Assembly: GCF_004912145.1 (NCBI RefSeq)
Contig: NZ_STGT01000004.1
Coordinates: forward strand, 62,001 to 126,000
Origin: Peteryoungia rhizophila
GTDB lineage: Bacteria > Pseudomonadota > Alphaproteobacteria > Rhizobiales > Rhizobiaceae
Direction: 5' to 3'
Length of the DNA: 64,000 nt
The position numbers were made by a program, and so were the translations under genes. Shown piece by piece: positions 9,691-17,528 of this stretch. Under the pieces are notes generated by a model. It did no database searches. It worked only from the letters and a program-made list of their open reading frames with translations, and was not told the DNA's origin. Position 1 is the stretch's first letter. Each line of letters opens with the position of its first letter.

Positions 9691-11559
9691 ATGATCGAAA
9701 GTCTCCTGGTTGCAAATCGCGGTGAAATCGCCAGGCGGATCATTCGCACGGCAAGACGGCTCGGGATCCGCACGATTGCGGTTCATTCGAATGTTGATGC
9801 GGACATGGCCTTCGTGCGTGAAGCCGACGAAGCGATGGAGATCGGCGCGGCGCCGGCACGTGACAGCTATCTGCGACAGGACCGTATCCTTGATGCGGCA
9901 AGCAAGAGCGGTGCTGGAGCGATCCATCCGGGTTATGGCTTCCTGTCGGAAAATGCCGAGTTCGCCGAAGCCGTGCAGGCCGCCGGTCTCGTCTGGGTCG
10001 GTGCGCCGCCGGCTGCCATCAGGGCGATGGGCCTGAAAGACGCCGCCAAACAAAGGATGATCGCGGCCGGTGTCCCGGTCACACCTGGTTATCACGGTGA
10101 CGATCAAAGCGCGGAAAGACTTCAAAGCGAAGCCGATGCCATCGGCTATCCGGTGCTGATCAAGGCGATTGCAGGCGGCGGCGGCAAGGGTATGCGCCGC
10201 GTCGAACGGGGGGAGGATTTTCCGGCAGCACTTGCCGGTTGCCGACGCGAGGCGATGTCGTCTTTCGGCGATGACCGTGTGTTGATCGAGAAATACATCC
10301 TCTCGCCACGCCATATCGAGGTGCAGGTTTTCGGGGATAGCCAAGGCGATGTCGTACATCTGTTCGAACGCGATTGCTCGCTTCAGCGCCGCCACCAGAA
10401 GGTGATCGAGGAGGCGCCTGCGCCCGGCATGGATGCCGCAACCCGGGACGCGGTTTGCCAGGCGGCAATCAAGGCGGCTCGCGCGGTCAATTATGTCGGC
10501 GCCGGCACGATCGAGTTCATCGCCGATGCCTCTGAGGGACTGCGCGCTGATCGCATCTGGTTCATGGAAATGAACACACGGCTACAGGTCGAGCATCCGG
10601 TAACCGAGGCGATCACCGGACAGGATCTGGTCGAGTGGCAATTGCGCATTGCGTCTGGCGAGCCGCTTCCACTCAAACAAGATCAGCTTTCCATCACCGG
10701 CTGGGCCATGGAGGCGCGACTTTATGCGGAAAACCCTGCAAACGGCTTCCTTCCGTCAACAGGCCGCCTCGAGCATCTGCGCCTGCCGGACACGCTTCGC
10801 ATCGACAGTGGCGTCGAAGAGGGTGACGAGGTCACGCCGTATTACGACCCGATGCTGGCCAAACTCGTCAGCCACGGCACCACCCGGCGAGACGCCGTTC
10901 GAGCGCTTTGCAAAGCTGCGGGCGGGGTAGAGGTCTGGCCGGTCCGCAGCAATGCGGGTTTTCTGGTCCGCACACTCCGCCACCCCGACTTTCTGGCAGG
11001 GGGCGTCGATACCGGCTTTATCGAGCGACATCAGCATGACCTGATCGGGCCACGCGAACCGGGTGAAGAGGTCTTGCAGGCTGCCGCAGCCTCACTGCTG
11101 CCGAAGCGATCGCGCGATGTCTGGACGACCCTGACGGGGTTTCGGCTCAATGCGGAAAACGACCGACAGGTCGCCGTCGACGTGGGGAAGAAGCGCTATC
11201 TGGTTCAGACGAATGGTGTGCCACGGACTGTTCGAAGCAAAGAAGGCGTGATCTTCCTCGATGGCGAAGCCTGGGAGATCGAGGCCCCCCGGGCCGCCCC
11301 TGCTGGTCATGGCCCAGGTTCGGGCGCAGGCTCGGGCGATGGAGCGATTGTGGCGCCGATGCCTGGTCTCGTCATCGCCGTCTCCATTGCAAACGGGGAC
11401 CTTGTCAGACGCGGCCAGCCGCTGCTCGTCATCGAGGCGATGAAAATGGAGCAGGTGCTGCACGCCCCCTTCGATGGCGTCGTGGTGGAACTGAAAGCCT
11501 GCGAGGGGAACCAGGTGGTCGAGGGCAGTCTCCTCGTCAGGATCAAGGGAGAAGAATGA
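9691..11559 (+). CDS. mccA: 3-methylcrotonyl-CoA carboxylase, biotin carboxylase/BCCP (alpha) subunit
   Basis: 622 residues from the ATG at 9691, with GAGG eight bases upstream. The N-terminal biotin carboxylase begins LLVANRGEIARRIIRTARRL. The ATP-grasp glycine loop IKAIAGGGGKGMRRV and the HIEVQVFGD and EMNTRLQVEHPVTE motifs follow. The C-terminal biotinyl domain carries EAMKMEQ with the modified Lys at residue 585. This subunit carboxylates biotin with ATP and bicarbonate. The stop overlaps the MaoC start (ATGA). A Gly/Ala-rich stretch just before the biotinyl domain is the expected flexible linker. Confidence 0.95.
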   Translation: MIESLLVANRGEIARRIIRTARRLGIRTIAVHSNVDADMAFVREADEAMEIGAAPARDSYLRQDRILDAASKSGAGAIHPGYGFLSENAEFAEAVQAAGLVWVGAPPAAIRAMGLKDAAKQRMIAAGVPVTPGYHGDDQSAERLQSEADAIGYPVLIKAIAGGGGKGMRRVERGEDFPAALAGCRREAMSSFGDDRVLIEKYILSPRHIEVQVFGDSQGDVVHLFERDCSLQRRHQKVIEEAPAPGMDAATRDAVCQAAIKAARAVNYVGAGTIEFIADASEGLRADRIWFMEMNTRLQVEHPVTEAITGQDLVEWQLRIASGEPLPLKQDQLSITGWAMEARLYAENPANGFLPSTGRLEHLRLPDTLRIDSGVEEGDEVTPYYDPMLAKLVSHGTTRRDAVRALCKAAGGVEVWPVRSNAGFLVRTLRHPDFLAGGVDTGFIERHQHDLIGPREPGEEVLQAAAASLLPKRSRDVWTTLTGFRLNAENDRQVAVDVGKKRYLVQTNGVPRTVRSKEGVIFLDGEAWEIEAPRAAPAGHGPGSGAGSGDGAIVAPMPGLVIAVSIANGDLVRRGQPLLVIEAMKMEQVLHAPFDGVVVELKACEGNQVVEGSLLVRIKGEE

Positions 11560-12011
11560 TGGCCGGGCGCTATTTCGACGACTGGAATCTGGGTGACAGG
11601 ATTTCCCATGAGATCCACCGTACGGTGACAGAGACGGACAATCTGATGTTCACGCTGATGACCCACAATCCGCAACCGCTGCATCTCGATGTCGAAGCGG
11701 CAAAGGCGAGCGAATTCAGCCAGATCCTCGTCAACGGCACATTCACCTTTTCGCTGATGGTCGGCCTGTCGGTCGGCGATACGACGCTCGGCACGCTGAT
11801 TGCCAATCTGGGCTACGACAAGCTCGTCATGCCAAAACCAGTGTTCATCGGCGACACGATGCGGGCAGAAACCGAGATCGTCGACCTCAGGGAGAGCCGA
11901 TCGCGTCCGACCGCCGGCATCGTCACCTTCCAGCATGAACTCTTCAACCAGCGCAGCGAACTGGTTTGCCAATGCCTGCGCTCCGCTCTCGTCTCCCGGA
12001 GGCCGCAATGA
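11556..12011 (+). CDS. MaoC family dehydratase, probable 3-methylglutaconyl-CoA hydratase
   Basis: 151 residues, a single hot-dog domain. The hydratase-2 motif region reads THNPQPLHLDVEAA. The catalytic His is present, while the position usually held by Asp five residues before it appears to be Asn. LVNGTFTFSLMVGLSVGDTT is the helix typical of MaoC proteins. Members hydrate enoyl-CoA thioesters. Placed after methylcrotonyl-CoA carboxylase and fused by ATGA overlaps to both neighbours, it is best read as the hydratase that converts 3-methylglutaconyl-CoA to 3-hydroxy-3-methylglutaryl-CoA. The family is clear; the substrate is inferred from the operon and from the similar cluster in Mycobacterium tuberculosis (Rv2498c-Rv2502c). 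Confidence 0.85.
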   Translation: MMAGRYFDDWNLGDRISHEIHRTVTETDNLMFTLMTHNPQPLHLDVEAAKASEFSQILVNGTFTFSLMVGLSVGDTTLGTLIANLGYDKLVMPKPVFIGDTMRAETEIVDLRESRSRPTAGIVTFQHELFNQRSELVCQCLRSALVSRRPQ

Positions 12012-12853
12012 GGCTGCGCTCGCTGCTCTTCGTGCCGGGCGACAGACCCTATCGCATGGAGAAGGCACTTGGCTACGGCGCTGATGCGCTGATCCTCGAC
12101 CTTGAGGATTCGGTCACATTCGACGCCAAGCCTGCGGCTCGGCAGGCAACCGCCGACTTCCTGCGTCAGGCCAAAGGCAAGATCCAGCTCCTCGTCCGCC
12201 TCAACCCGCTCGACAGCGGGCTTGTGGACGACGACCTATCAGCGATCCGCGAAGTGAAGCCGGACGGACTGGTTCTCCCCAAGGCGGAGGGGGCTTCAAG
12301 TGTGAAAACCTTGAGCGCAAAGGCGCCCGGCGTCCCCATCCTGCCGATCGCCACCGAGACCCCGGCCGCAATCTTCCAGCTGGGCTCCTACGCATCCTTC
12401 AAGGCCCATCTTCTTGGCCTGACCTGGGGAGCGGAAGACCTGCCAGCTGCCATCGGTGCCCTTGGCGCACGTGACGAGACTGGCCGTTACACAGCACCTT
12501 ACGAATTCGCCCGCTCGCTGACCCTGTTCGGCGCCCACGCGGCTGGCGTGGCCGCGATCGAGACCGTTTATCCCTCGCTTGCCGATCCAGACGGGCTTGC
12601 CGCCTATGCACGTCGCGCCCGCTTTGACGGCTTCAATGGCATGATGGCGATCCATCCCGCGCAGGTGCCCGTCATCAACGAGGCATTCACGCCAACCCCG
12701 GAGGAATTGGCCGAGGCGCAGGCAATCGTCGACGCGTTTGCGGCCAATCCTGGCAAGGGCGCGCTCCGTTTCGCCGGCCGCATGATTGACGCCCCACATC
12801 TCAAACAGGCAAGACACCTTCTGACACTTGCTGCCGACGTGCATGAGACTTGA
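12008..12853 (+). CDS. CitE/HpcH-family beta-hydroxyacyl-CoA lyase
   Basis: 281 residues from the ATG at 12008, overlapping the MaoC stop by four bases. Motifs of the CitE/CLYBL TIM-barrel family are all present: LRSLLFVPGDRPYRMEKA, LILDLEDSV (metal-binding acid), VRLNPLDS (CoA/substrate Arg), VLPKAEG, IATETPAA, LTWGAEDL (second metal-binding acid) and MAIHPAQVPVINEAF. The family cleaves or forms CoA thioesters of citrate, malate, citramalate or HMG. No MvaB-type HMG-CoA lyase is seen in the operon, so this protein probably performs the last leucine step, HMG-CoA to acetyl-CoA plus acetoacetate. Citramalyl-CoA lyase is an alternative or additional activity. It is the last gene of the operon. 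Confidence 0.85.
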   Translation: MRLRSLLFVPGDRPYRMEKALGYGADALILDLEDSVTFDAKPAARQATADFLRQAKGKIQLLVRLNPLDSGLVDDDLSAIREVKPDGLVLPKAEGASSVKTLSAKAPGVPILPIATETPAAIFQLGSYASFKAHLLGLTWGAEDLPAAIGALGARDETGRYTAPYEFARSLTLFGAHAAGVAAIETVYPSLADPDGLAAYARRARFDGFNGMMAIHPAQVPVINEAFTPTPEELAEAQAIVDAFAANPGKGALRFAGRMIDAPHLKQARHLLTLAADVHET

Positions 12854-13354
12854 GACGGTGGACAAGACTGCGAACAGAAACGCAAAGAATACCATCCGGT
12901 ATTGGGAGTGCTTGGATTGGCCTCTCAAACGCCCGGACGACCTGCTAGCTCAGCAAAACTGACCAAAGGCTGTCCGCGAGTTCACAAGGCATCGCGTTGA
13001 GCACATCTACGAAGGACGTTACCATCTCCCCGCAAACCCACAAGTTGCCCGCTAAGGTCGCGATTGATCATAGCACGTTTTGTCATAACGAGCCCCAAAG
13101 CGGTCATCGCCGAGCGCATCTCAATGGGCAACTTAGCGCCCTCAAGTCGGTCGTTGCCCAGACTAGCAACTCTCGCTGGAAGCAGACAGTCTTGTCTATT
13201 GCCAAGTAGGGCATTTTGGCAGGTTGTTTTCTGGCTTTTCTATGGAGCGTTGCGCACTAGTGGCCTGCTATAGGGGCCGCTTTGAGCCTTCCCTAAGTGT
13301 TCGGCACAGTCGAACTGATTCACTCCACATCGATCATTCCACTTTCAAAAACGC
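12854..13354. other. non-coding stretch after the leucine operon
   Basis: About 500 bases without a convincing gene. Short open frames here lack family resemblance and ribosome sites. It contains a motif at 13066-13108 that matches the right flank of the first tyrosine recombinase copy. No terminator with a T-tract was found directly after 12853. Confidence 0.5.
13066..13108 (+). repeat. 43-bp dispersed motif, copy A
   Basis: Begins GATCATAGCACG and ends GCGGTCATC. It aligns without gaps to 18290-18332, with 32 of 43 bases identical by hand count. The second copy abuts the right end of a tyrosine recombinase element, so this solitary copy may be a target or a footprint of a lost element. Confidence 0.45.
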
Positions 13355-13389
13355 GGCAATGGTCGCCTCGAGCGGAGTCGACCATTGCC
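13355..13389 (-). terminator. rho-independent terminator of the NmrA-like gene
   Basis: GGCAATGGTCG (13355-13365) pairs perfectly with CGACCATTGCC (13379-13389) around a 13-base loop. Read on the minus strand the hairpin is followed by GCGTTTTTGAAAG. It lies 14 bases past the stop of the gene that ends at 13403. Confidence 0.75.
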
Positions 13390-13402
13390 ATGAATTCGAT
13401 GG

Positions 13403-14260
13403 TTAAGCGGAAATGTCAGCCAGCCACTTTTCGACGCTCCTTGGTACAAGGCCCAGGAGCCGCTGCGCGCTTGTCTGTTCAGCAATTACGTTTTCATCGA
13501 GCGTCGCAAGCGCTTGATAGAAGGCGGCGACGTTGGCAGCGGCGGGGCCGAACATGGGTTCCAGCAGTTTACGGAAGTCCTCCGGAGACTGTGCCTCGAA
13601 TTGAACGGGCCTGTTGAAGCGTGTCGCAAATCCGTCAGCCAGTGCGGCACCTTGCATCCCCGGCAGGTGGCCCACGCCAACAATGCCGGTGACCCCATGG
13701 TCCGTCAGCAATTTCTCGGCAACGTCTGCGATGTCCAAGTGGGAACTCCAGGACACCTTGAGATCAGCACGGATCGGATACAAAAGAACGCCGTCCTGTT
13801 TTACACCGCCCACAACCATAGGCAGGAGCAGATTCTCCAGGTAGAGCCTCGGGGCCACGATGGCGTGAGATATGTGGCTTTCGGCTAAGCCGCGCACGAG
13901 CATTCCCATTGCACTGTCATCAGGTACCTGAACCGCCGATCCGGGCTGGTCGATCACCGCGCCGCTGGTCGAAACGACGACGCGCTTGGGTTTGGCTTGG
14001 ATGGCCGCTTTAAGAAAATTACGCGCATACTGAACGCGTAGAGGCTCCGGGGCCTGCGGGAGATGGAAGAAGATCCCATCCGATCCGGTGTAGGCATCAA
14101 CCAATGAGCCCAATGAGCTATTGTCGACCGTGACGCTGCGCTTTCCGCCGGCCTTGGCCGGATCCCGGACCGCAGCAACCACGGTTTTTCCTTTAGATTG
14201 CAGAAGATCAAATAGCGGACCGCCTTGTGCTCCCGTCGCGCCATGAATGATGAATGACAT
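13403..14260 (-). CDS. NmrA/SDR-a family NAD(P)-binding protein
   Basis: 285 residues from the ATG at 14260, which follows GGAGAAAAC; an ATG twelve bases further upstream is less likely. The start MSFIIHGATGAQGGPLFDLL is the Rossmann GxxGxxG of atypical extended SDRs. The absence of a clear YxxxK points to the NmrA/quinone-oxidoreductase (QorB-like) group. In that group the proteins act as NAD(P)H-dependent reductases or redox sensors. It is divergent from an HxlR regulator, a common pairing in which the regulator controls the reductase. A perfect hairpin with T-tract closes the unit. The substrate cannot be told. Confidence 0.8.
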   Translation of the reverse strand: MSFIIHGATGAQGGPLFDLLQSKGKTVVAAVRDPAKAGGKRSVTVDNSSLGSLVDAYTGSDGIFFHLPQAPEPLRVQYARNFLKAAIQAKPKRVVVSTSGAVIDQPGSAVQVPDDSAMGMLVRGLAESHISHAIVAPRLYLENLLLPMVVGGVKQDGVLLYPIRADLKVSWSSHLDIADVAEKLLTDHGVTGIVGVGHLPGMQGAALADGFATRFNRPVQFEAQSPEDFRKLLEPMFGPAAANVAAFYQALATLDENVIAEQTSAQRLLGLVPRSVEKWLADISA

Positions 14261-14297
14261 TGTTTTCTCCATTGCCGTTGCAGGTAGGAGGCCATTG

Positions 14298-14330
14298 GTG
14301 CATTATCTGCATCAGTTACGTCAAATGCAC
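14298..14330. promoter_or_regulatory. inverted repeat between NmrA-like gene and hxlR-type regulator
   Basis: GTGCATT (14298-14304) and AATGCAC (14324-14330) form a perfect 7-bp inverted repeat with 19 bases between, inside the 87-base divergent promoter. It is a candidate HxlR operator; binding is inference. Confidence 0.4.
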
Positions 14331-14347
14331 TATTGGAAGAAAATTCG

Positions 14348-14734
14348 ATGACGGCGAAAAAACTGCCATGCTGCGGGGTCGAGCGATTTCTGCTGCTTCT
14401 CGATGGCCCCTGGGCAACATTAATCGTCCGTGAACTGTTAGGCGGGCCGCGGCGCTTTACCGAGTTGCGTGGCATGTTGCCCGGTATCAGCGCGCATACG
14501 TTGACTCATCGCCTGAGGCGCTTTGAAGAACACGGCTTGGTGACGCGTATGGCATATGCAGAAACGCCTCCCCGTGTCGTCTACGAACTGACCGAGCTGG
14601 GTCTTTCCCTGCACGACATCCTTTACGCCATGAAAGACTGGGGAGATGCACTTTCCGAAGAGGTCTTGATGAGTCCAACCACTTCGGTCGCCCGTCAGGA
14701 GCGCGGGCAGCCCGAGCATGGGGCTGAACGATAA
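14348..14734 (+). CDS. HxlR family transcriptional regulator
   Basis: 128 residues from the ATG at 14348 (GGAAGA upstream; an in-frame start at 14333 is possible). The conserved CCGVERFLLLLDGPWATLIVRELLGG is split here as Cys-containing N-terminus plus helix 1. PRRFTELRGMLPGISAHTLT and the winged-helix RLRRFEEHGLV are the HxlR DNA-binding core. The Cys pair near residues 8-9 is in the place where redox- or aldehyde-sensing HxlR members keep their reactive Cys. It probably regulates the divergent reductase gene. Confidence 0.88.
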   Translation: MTAKKLPCCGVERFLLLLDGPWATLIVRELLGGPRRFTELRGMLPGISAHTLTHRLRRFEEHGLVTRMAYAETPPRVVYELTELGLSLHDILYAMKDWGDALSEEVLMSPTTSVARQERGQPEHGAER

Positions 14735-14861
14735 AGCGATCTGGTCGCCGGTTGTGCCCTCCTACACAGGATGATGTGAATTGACGGCTTACGTCCCATC
14801 GGTCGGCGACCCGCCGTCGCTGAGAGGCTCCAGTTAATGGCTCCGCCTTCAAGAGTGGCGG

Positions 14862-15830
14862 CTAAGCTCGGAACCGCTGGCGGTATTCTCCAGGCGTCAG
14901 ACCTACGATCCGAGAGAATATTTTCCGAAACGACCCGGAGTCAGAATAGCCGGCCTCCCAGGCGATGCTATCGATAGAAAGGTGTCCAAATTGCAGGAGC
15001 TCCTGTGCCTTGGAGACCCGCAGGCGTTGAGCGTAATCGGTTGCGGTCATGCCCGTCGCGTTCTGGAAACGACGCAGGAAGGTCCTTTCCTCCAAACCTG
15101 CCTGTTGGGCAAGCGTCGCGAGCCGAGCTTCTTTACCTCCATTTGACTGCAGGAAATGCTGCGCCTTGAGGATCGCCAGATCTCCGTGGGTCATTCGCGG
15201 GGCGAATCCGCTATAATAGCGTTGTTCGCGTCCGGGTGGATCTATCAGCAGCATGCGCGCAGTCTGCGCCATGACCACCGGGCCAAGGAAGCGCTCCACC
15301 AGCTTTAAGCCCAAGTCTGTCCAGGCCATCAATCCACCGACCGAGATGATGTCGCCGCCGTCAATCATCAGGCGATCGATGTCAAGTTCAACGTCGGGAA
15401 AGCGGTTGCGGAAGGCATCGGCAGAAGCCCAATGCGTGGTGACTGCTCGGCCGGAGACAAGCCCGGTTTCGGCGAGGAGAAAGGCTCCGGCGCAGACCGA
15501 CGCCAGCACTGAGCCCTCATCGTGTCGTGCACGGAGCCAGCGCGCCAGTTGCGCTGCAGCTTCAGGTGTGATCGGCTGCTCCAGCGATGGTGGCAGGATC
15601 AGCACATCGCAGGAGCCAGCCGCTTCCCCTATCGCACCGGGTTTGCTGTCGAAAACGACAACGGGTTCCGCTTCCCCCTCAATCTCAAGATGTCTCACCC
15701 GCAGGCGCTGCGAAGTGTGTTCAAATCCCTGTGCCGTCTGCCCGACGACTTTGAACAGGTCAGTCAGGCCCAAGACCGCCGAAAGCTGCGCGCCTGGATA
15801 AAGAACAATGCTGATCTGGACGGCCTTCAT
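14862..15830 (-). CDS. GlxA-type regulator (DJ-1/PfpI domain plus AraC HTH)
   Basis: 322 residues from the ATG at 15830 (MKAVQISIVLYPGAQLS). Residues 1-190 are a DJ-1/PfpI-like domain, with DVLILPPSL, the nucleophile-elbow region LASVCAGAFLLAETGLVSGR and TTHWASADAFRNRFPDVELD. The last ~100 residues are the AraC helix-turn-helix (LEERTFLRRFQNATGMTATD, IAWEAGYSDSGSFRKIF). This is the GlxA family seen across Rhizobiales. It is divergent from an isochorismatase-like hydrolase and probably controls it. The ligand is unknown. Confidence 0.9.
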   Translation of the reverse strand: MKAVQISIVLYPGAQLSAVLGLTDLFKVVGQTAQGFEHTSQRLRVRHLEIEGEAEPVVVFDSKPGAIGEAAGSCDVLILPPSLEQPITPEAAAQLARWLRARHDEGSVLASVCAGAFLLAETGLVSGRAVTTHWASADAFRNRFPDVELDIDRLMIDGGDIISVGGLMAWTDLGLKLVERFLGPVVMAQTARMLLIDPPGREQRYYSGFAPRMTHGDLAILKAQHFLQSNGGKEARLATLAQQAGLEERTFLRRFQNATGMTATDYAQRLRVSKAQELLQFGHLSIDSIAWEAGYSDSGSFRKIFSRIVGLTPGEYRQRFRA

Positions 15831-15930
15831 GGCGATATTGCCCCCAATTCTGTCGATTACGCCAGTGGCTGAGACCATCGCGCACCGGCATAGTCAGTGC
15901 AAGCCATCCGAAAACACGAAAGGAAAATTT

Positions 15931-16473
15931 ATGTCCAACCGCGCCATTCTGGTCGTCGACCTGCAGAACGAATACTGGCCTGCAGGCAATCTTGCGCTAC
16001 ATGGGATCGAGGCCGCCGCAGCCAATGCAGCCCACGTCATGGCTCACGCCCGCTCCAAAGGCGACTTGGTCGTCAACATCCGTCACGAAATGCCTGACGG
16101 TCCGCTCTTCGTTCCCGGCACGGCAGGGGCCGACATCAACGATATCGTGCAGCCGGCGCCTGGCGAAGCTATCATCACCAAGAATTTCCCGAACTCTTTC
16201 CGCGATACTGGGCTGAGTGCCCTTCTCAAGGAAAAGGGTATCGAGGATGTCGTCGTCATTGGTGCGATGAGCCATATGTGCGTCGACGCGACGGTCCGCG
16301 CCGCCAATGATCTGGGCTACAAAACCACGACGATCCACGATGCCTGCGCGACACGCGATCTGGACTTCGATGGTGACACCGTCCCGGCAGCAAGTGTGCA
16401 CGCTGCACTGATGTCGGCGCTGTCCTTTGGCTATGGCGAGGTGATCTCGACTGACGCCTTCCTTGCTCGCTGA
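15931..16473 (+). CDS. isochorismatase family cysteine hydrolase
   Basis: 180 residues from ATG 15931 with AAAGGAAAA upstream; a longer frame to 15808 overlaps the divergent regulator. The catalytic triad of the family is visible: Asp in AILVVDLQNEYW, Lys in ITKNFPNSF, and Cys in GAMSHMCVDATVRAAND. The cis-peptide segment VVVIGAMSHMCV is also present. Members hydrolyse amides or vinyl ethers such as nicotinamide, N-carbamoyl compounds or isochorismate; the exact substrate is not readable. The next gene begins 24 bases downstream, so the two may be co-transcribed. Confidence 0.88.
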   Translation: MSNRAILVVDLQNEYWPAGNLALHGIEAAAANAAHVMAHARSKGDLVVNIRHEMPDGPLFVPGTAGADINDIVQPAPGEAIITKNFPNSFRDTGLSALLKEKGIEDVVVIGAMSHMCVDATVRAANDLGYKTTTIHDACATRDLDFDGDTVPAASVHAALMSALSFGYGEVISTDAFLAR

Positions 16474-16496
16474 TGTCTGATCAGGAGGGACGATCC

Positions 16497-17369
16497 ATGA
16501 CTACACGTAGAGAGCTCTTCGCTCTATCGGGTGCTGCCCTGGTTGCCGGTGCGCTCCCGGCCAGCGCACAAAATGCGGCTTTGCCGAAGGAAAGCGTTGA
16601 AATCACACAAATACGCAACGCAACGCTTCACGTTGTATATGGCGGGGTACGCTTTCTTGTCGATCCGATGCTTTCGGATCGACATAGCTGGCCGGGCTTT
16701 GAGGGGACAGTGAATAGCGAGGAGCGCAATCCACTCGTACATCTTCCTATGACGAAGGAAGAAATCATGGATGTAGACGCGGTCATCGTGACCCATTTGC
16801 ACGAAGATCATTGGGATGAGGACGCTCGCAAAATTCTGCCCAAGGCCCTTCCGATTTACGCGCAGAATGATACGGATGCTGAGATCATACGGTCGCAGGG
16901 GTTCACCGATGTTCGCGTATTGTCGGCCACGTCGAACTTCAATGGTGTGCAACTCATCAAGACCGAGGGCCGCCATGGGACCGAGGCTCATTATGCAGCG
17001 ATCGGCAAACTGCTAGGCGAGGCATGCGGGGTCGTGTTCAAGGTGACCGGTACAAAGACGGTCTATCTCGCAGGCGACACGATCTGGCAGGAGGATGTTG
17101 CCGCCGCTCTGGAAGCGCATCAGCCAGAAGTGGTGATCCTGAATACCGGCTACGCGATGGTCGTCGGGATCGAGGGTGGTATCATCATGGGAACGCAGGA
17201 CGTGCTTTCAGTTCACAAAGCTGCCCCTGAGGCCCTGCTTATCGCCAGCCACATGGAAGCTGTGAACCACTGCACCGTCAGTCGGGCGGAGCTAAGAGCT
17301 TTTGCTCATGACAATGGCTTTGCCGATAAGCTACGCACCCCGGGTGATGGCGAGACACTTATCGTCTAG
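16497..17369 (+). CDS. exported metallo-beta-lactamase-fold hydrolase (UlaG-like), Tat signal
   Basis: 290 residues from ATG 16497, chosen for GGAGGG upstream. The N-terminus has twin arginines (TTRRELFALSGAALVAGALPA), indicating Tat export and cleavage after ASAQ. The metal-binding motif HLHEDHWDED near residue 100 gives HxHxDH. Further ligands are likely at the His of EGRHGTEAH, the Asp of YLAGDTIWQ and the His of SHMEAVNHC. The fold matches UlaG/YtnP-type metallohydrolases, whose substrates range from lactones to phosphodiesters. It follows the isochorismatase-like gene in the same direction. Function beyond a periplasmic metallohydrolase cannot be assigned. Confidence 0.85.
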   Translation: MTTRRELFALSGAALVAGALPASAQNAALPKESVEITQIRNATLHVVYGGVRFLVDPMLSDRHSWPGFEGTVNSEERNPLVHLPMTKEEIMDVDAVIVTHLHEDHWDEDARKILPKALPIYAQNDTDAEIIRSQGFTDVRVLSATSNFNGVQLIKTEGRHGTEAHYAAIGKLLGEACGVVFKVTGTKTVYLAGDTIWQEDVAAALEAHQPEVVILNTGYAMVVGIEGGIIMGTQDVLSVHKAAPEALLIASHMEAVNHCTVSRAELRAFAHDNGFADKLRTPGDGETLIV

Positions 17370-17528
17370 CTCAATTCCGGTCGGCGTGTGGGTCTGATAC
17401 CTGCTCGCCGCTTTTGTCGGGTGGCGCGCACGTTTCAGCGATCCGCATGCGTGGCTTGGGAATGCTCCCTTCATTCATCACGGTATCCGCTTCTGTAGTT
17501 CAATCGACAGGAGCGGACTGTCTCGTTC

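Noticed and set aside
12854..13400. tRNA or attachment site at the edge of the accessory zone
   Set aside because: No cloverleaf or CCA-type tRNA end was recognised.
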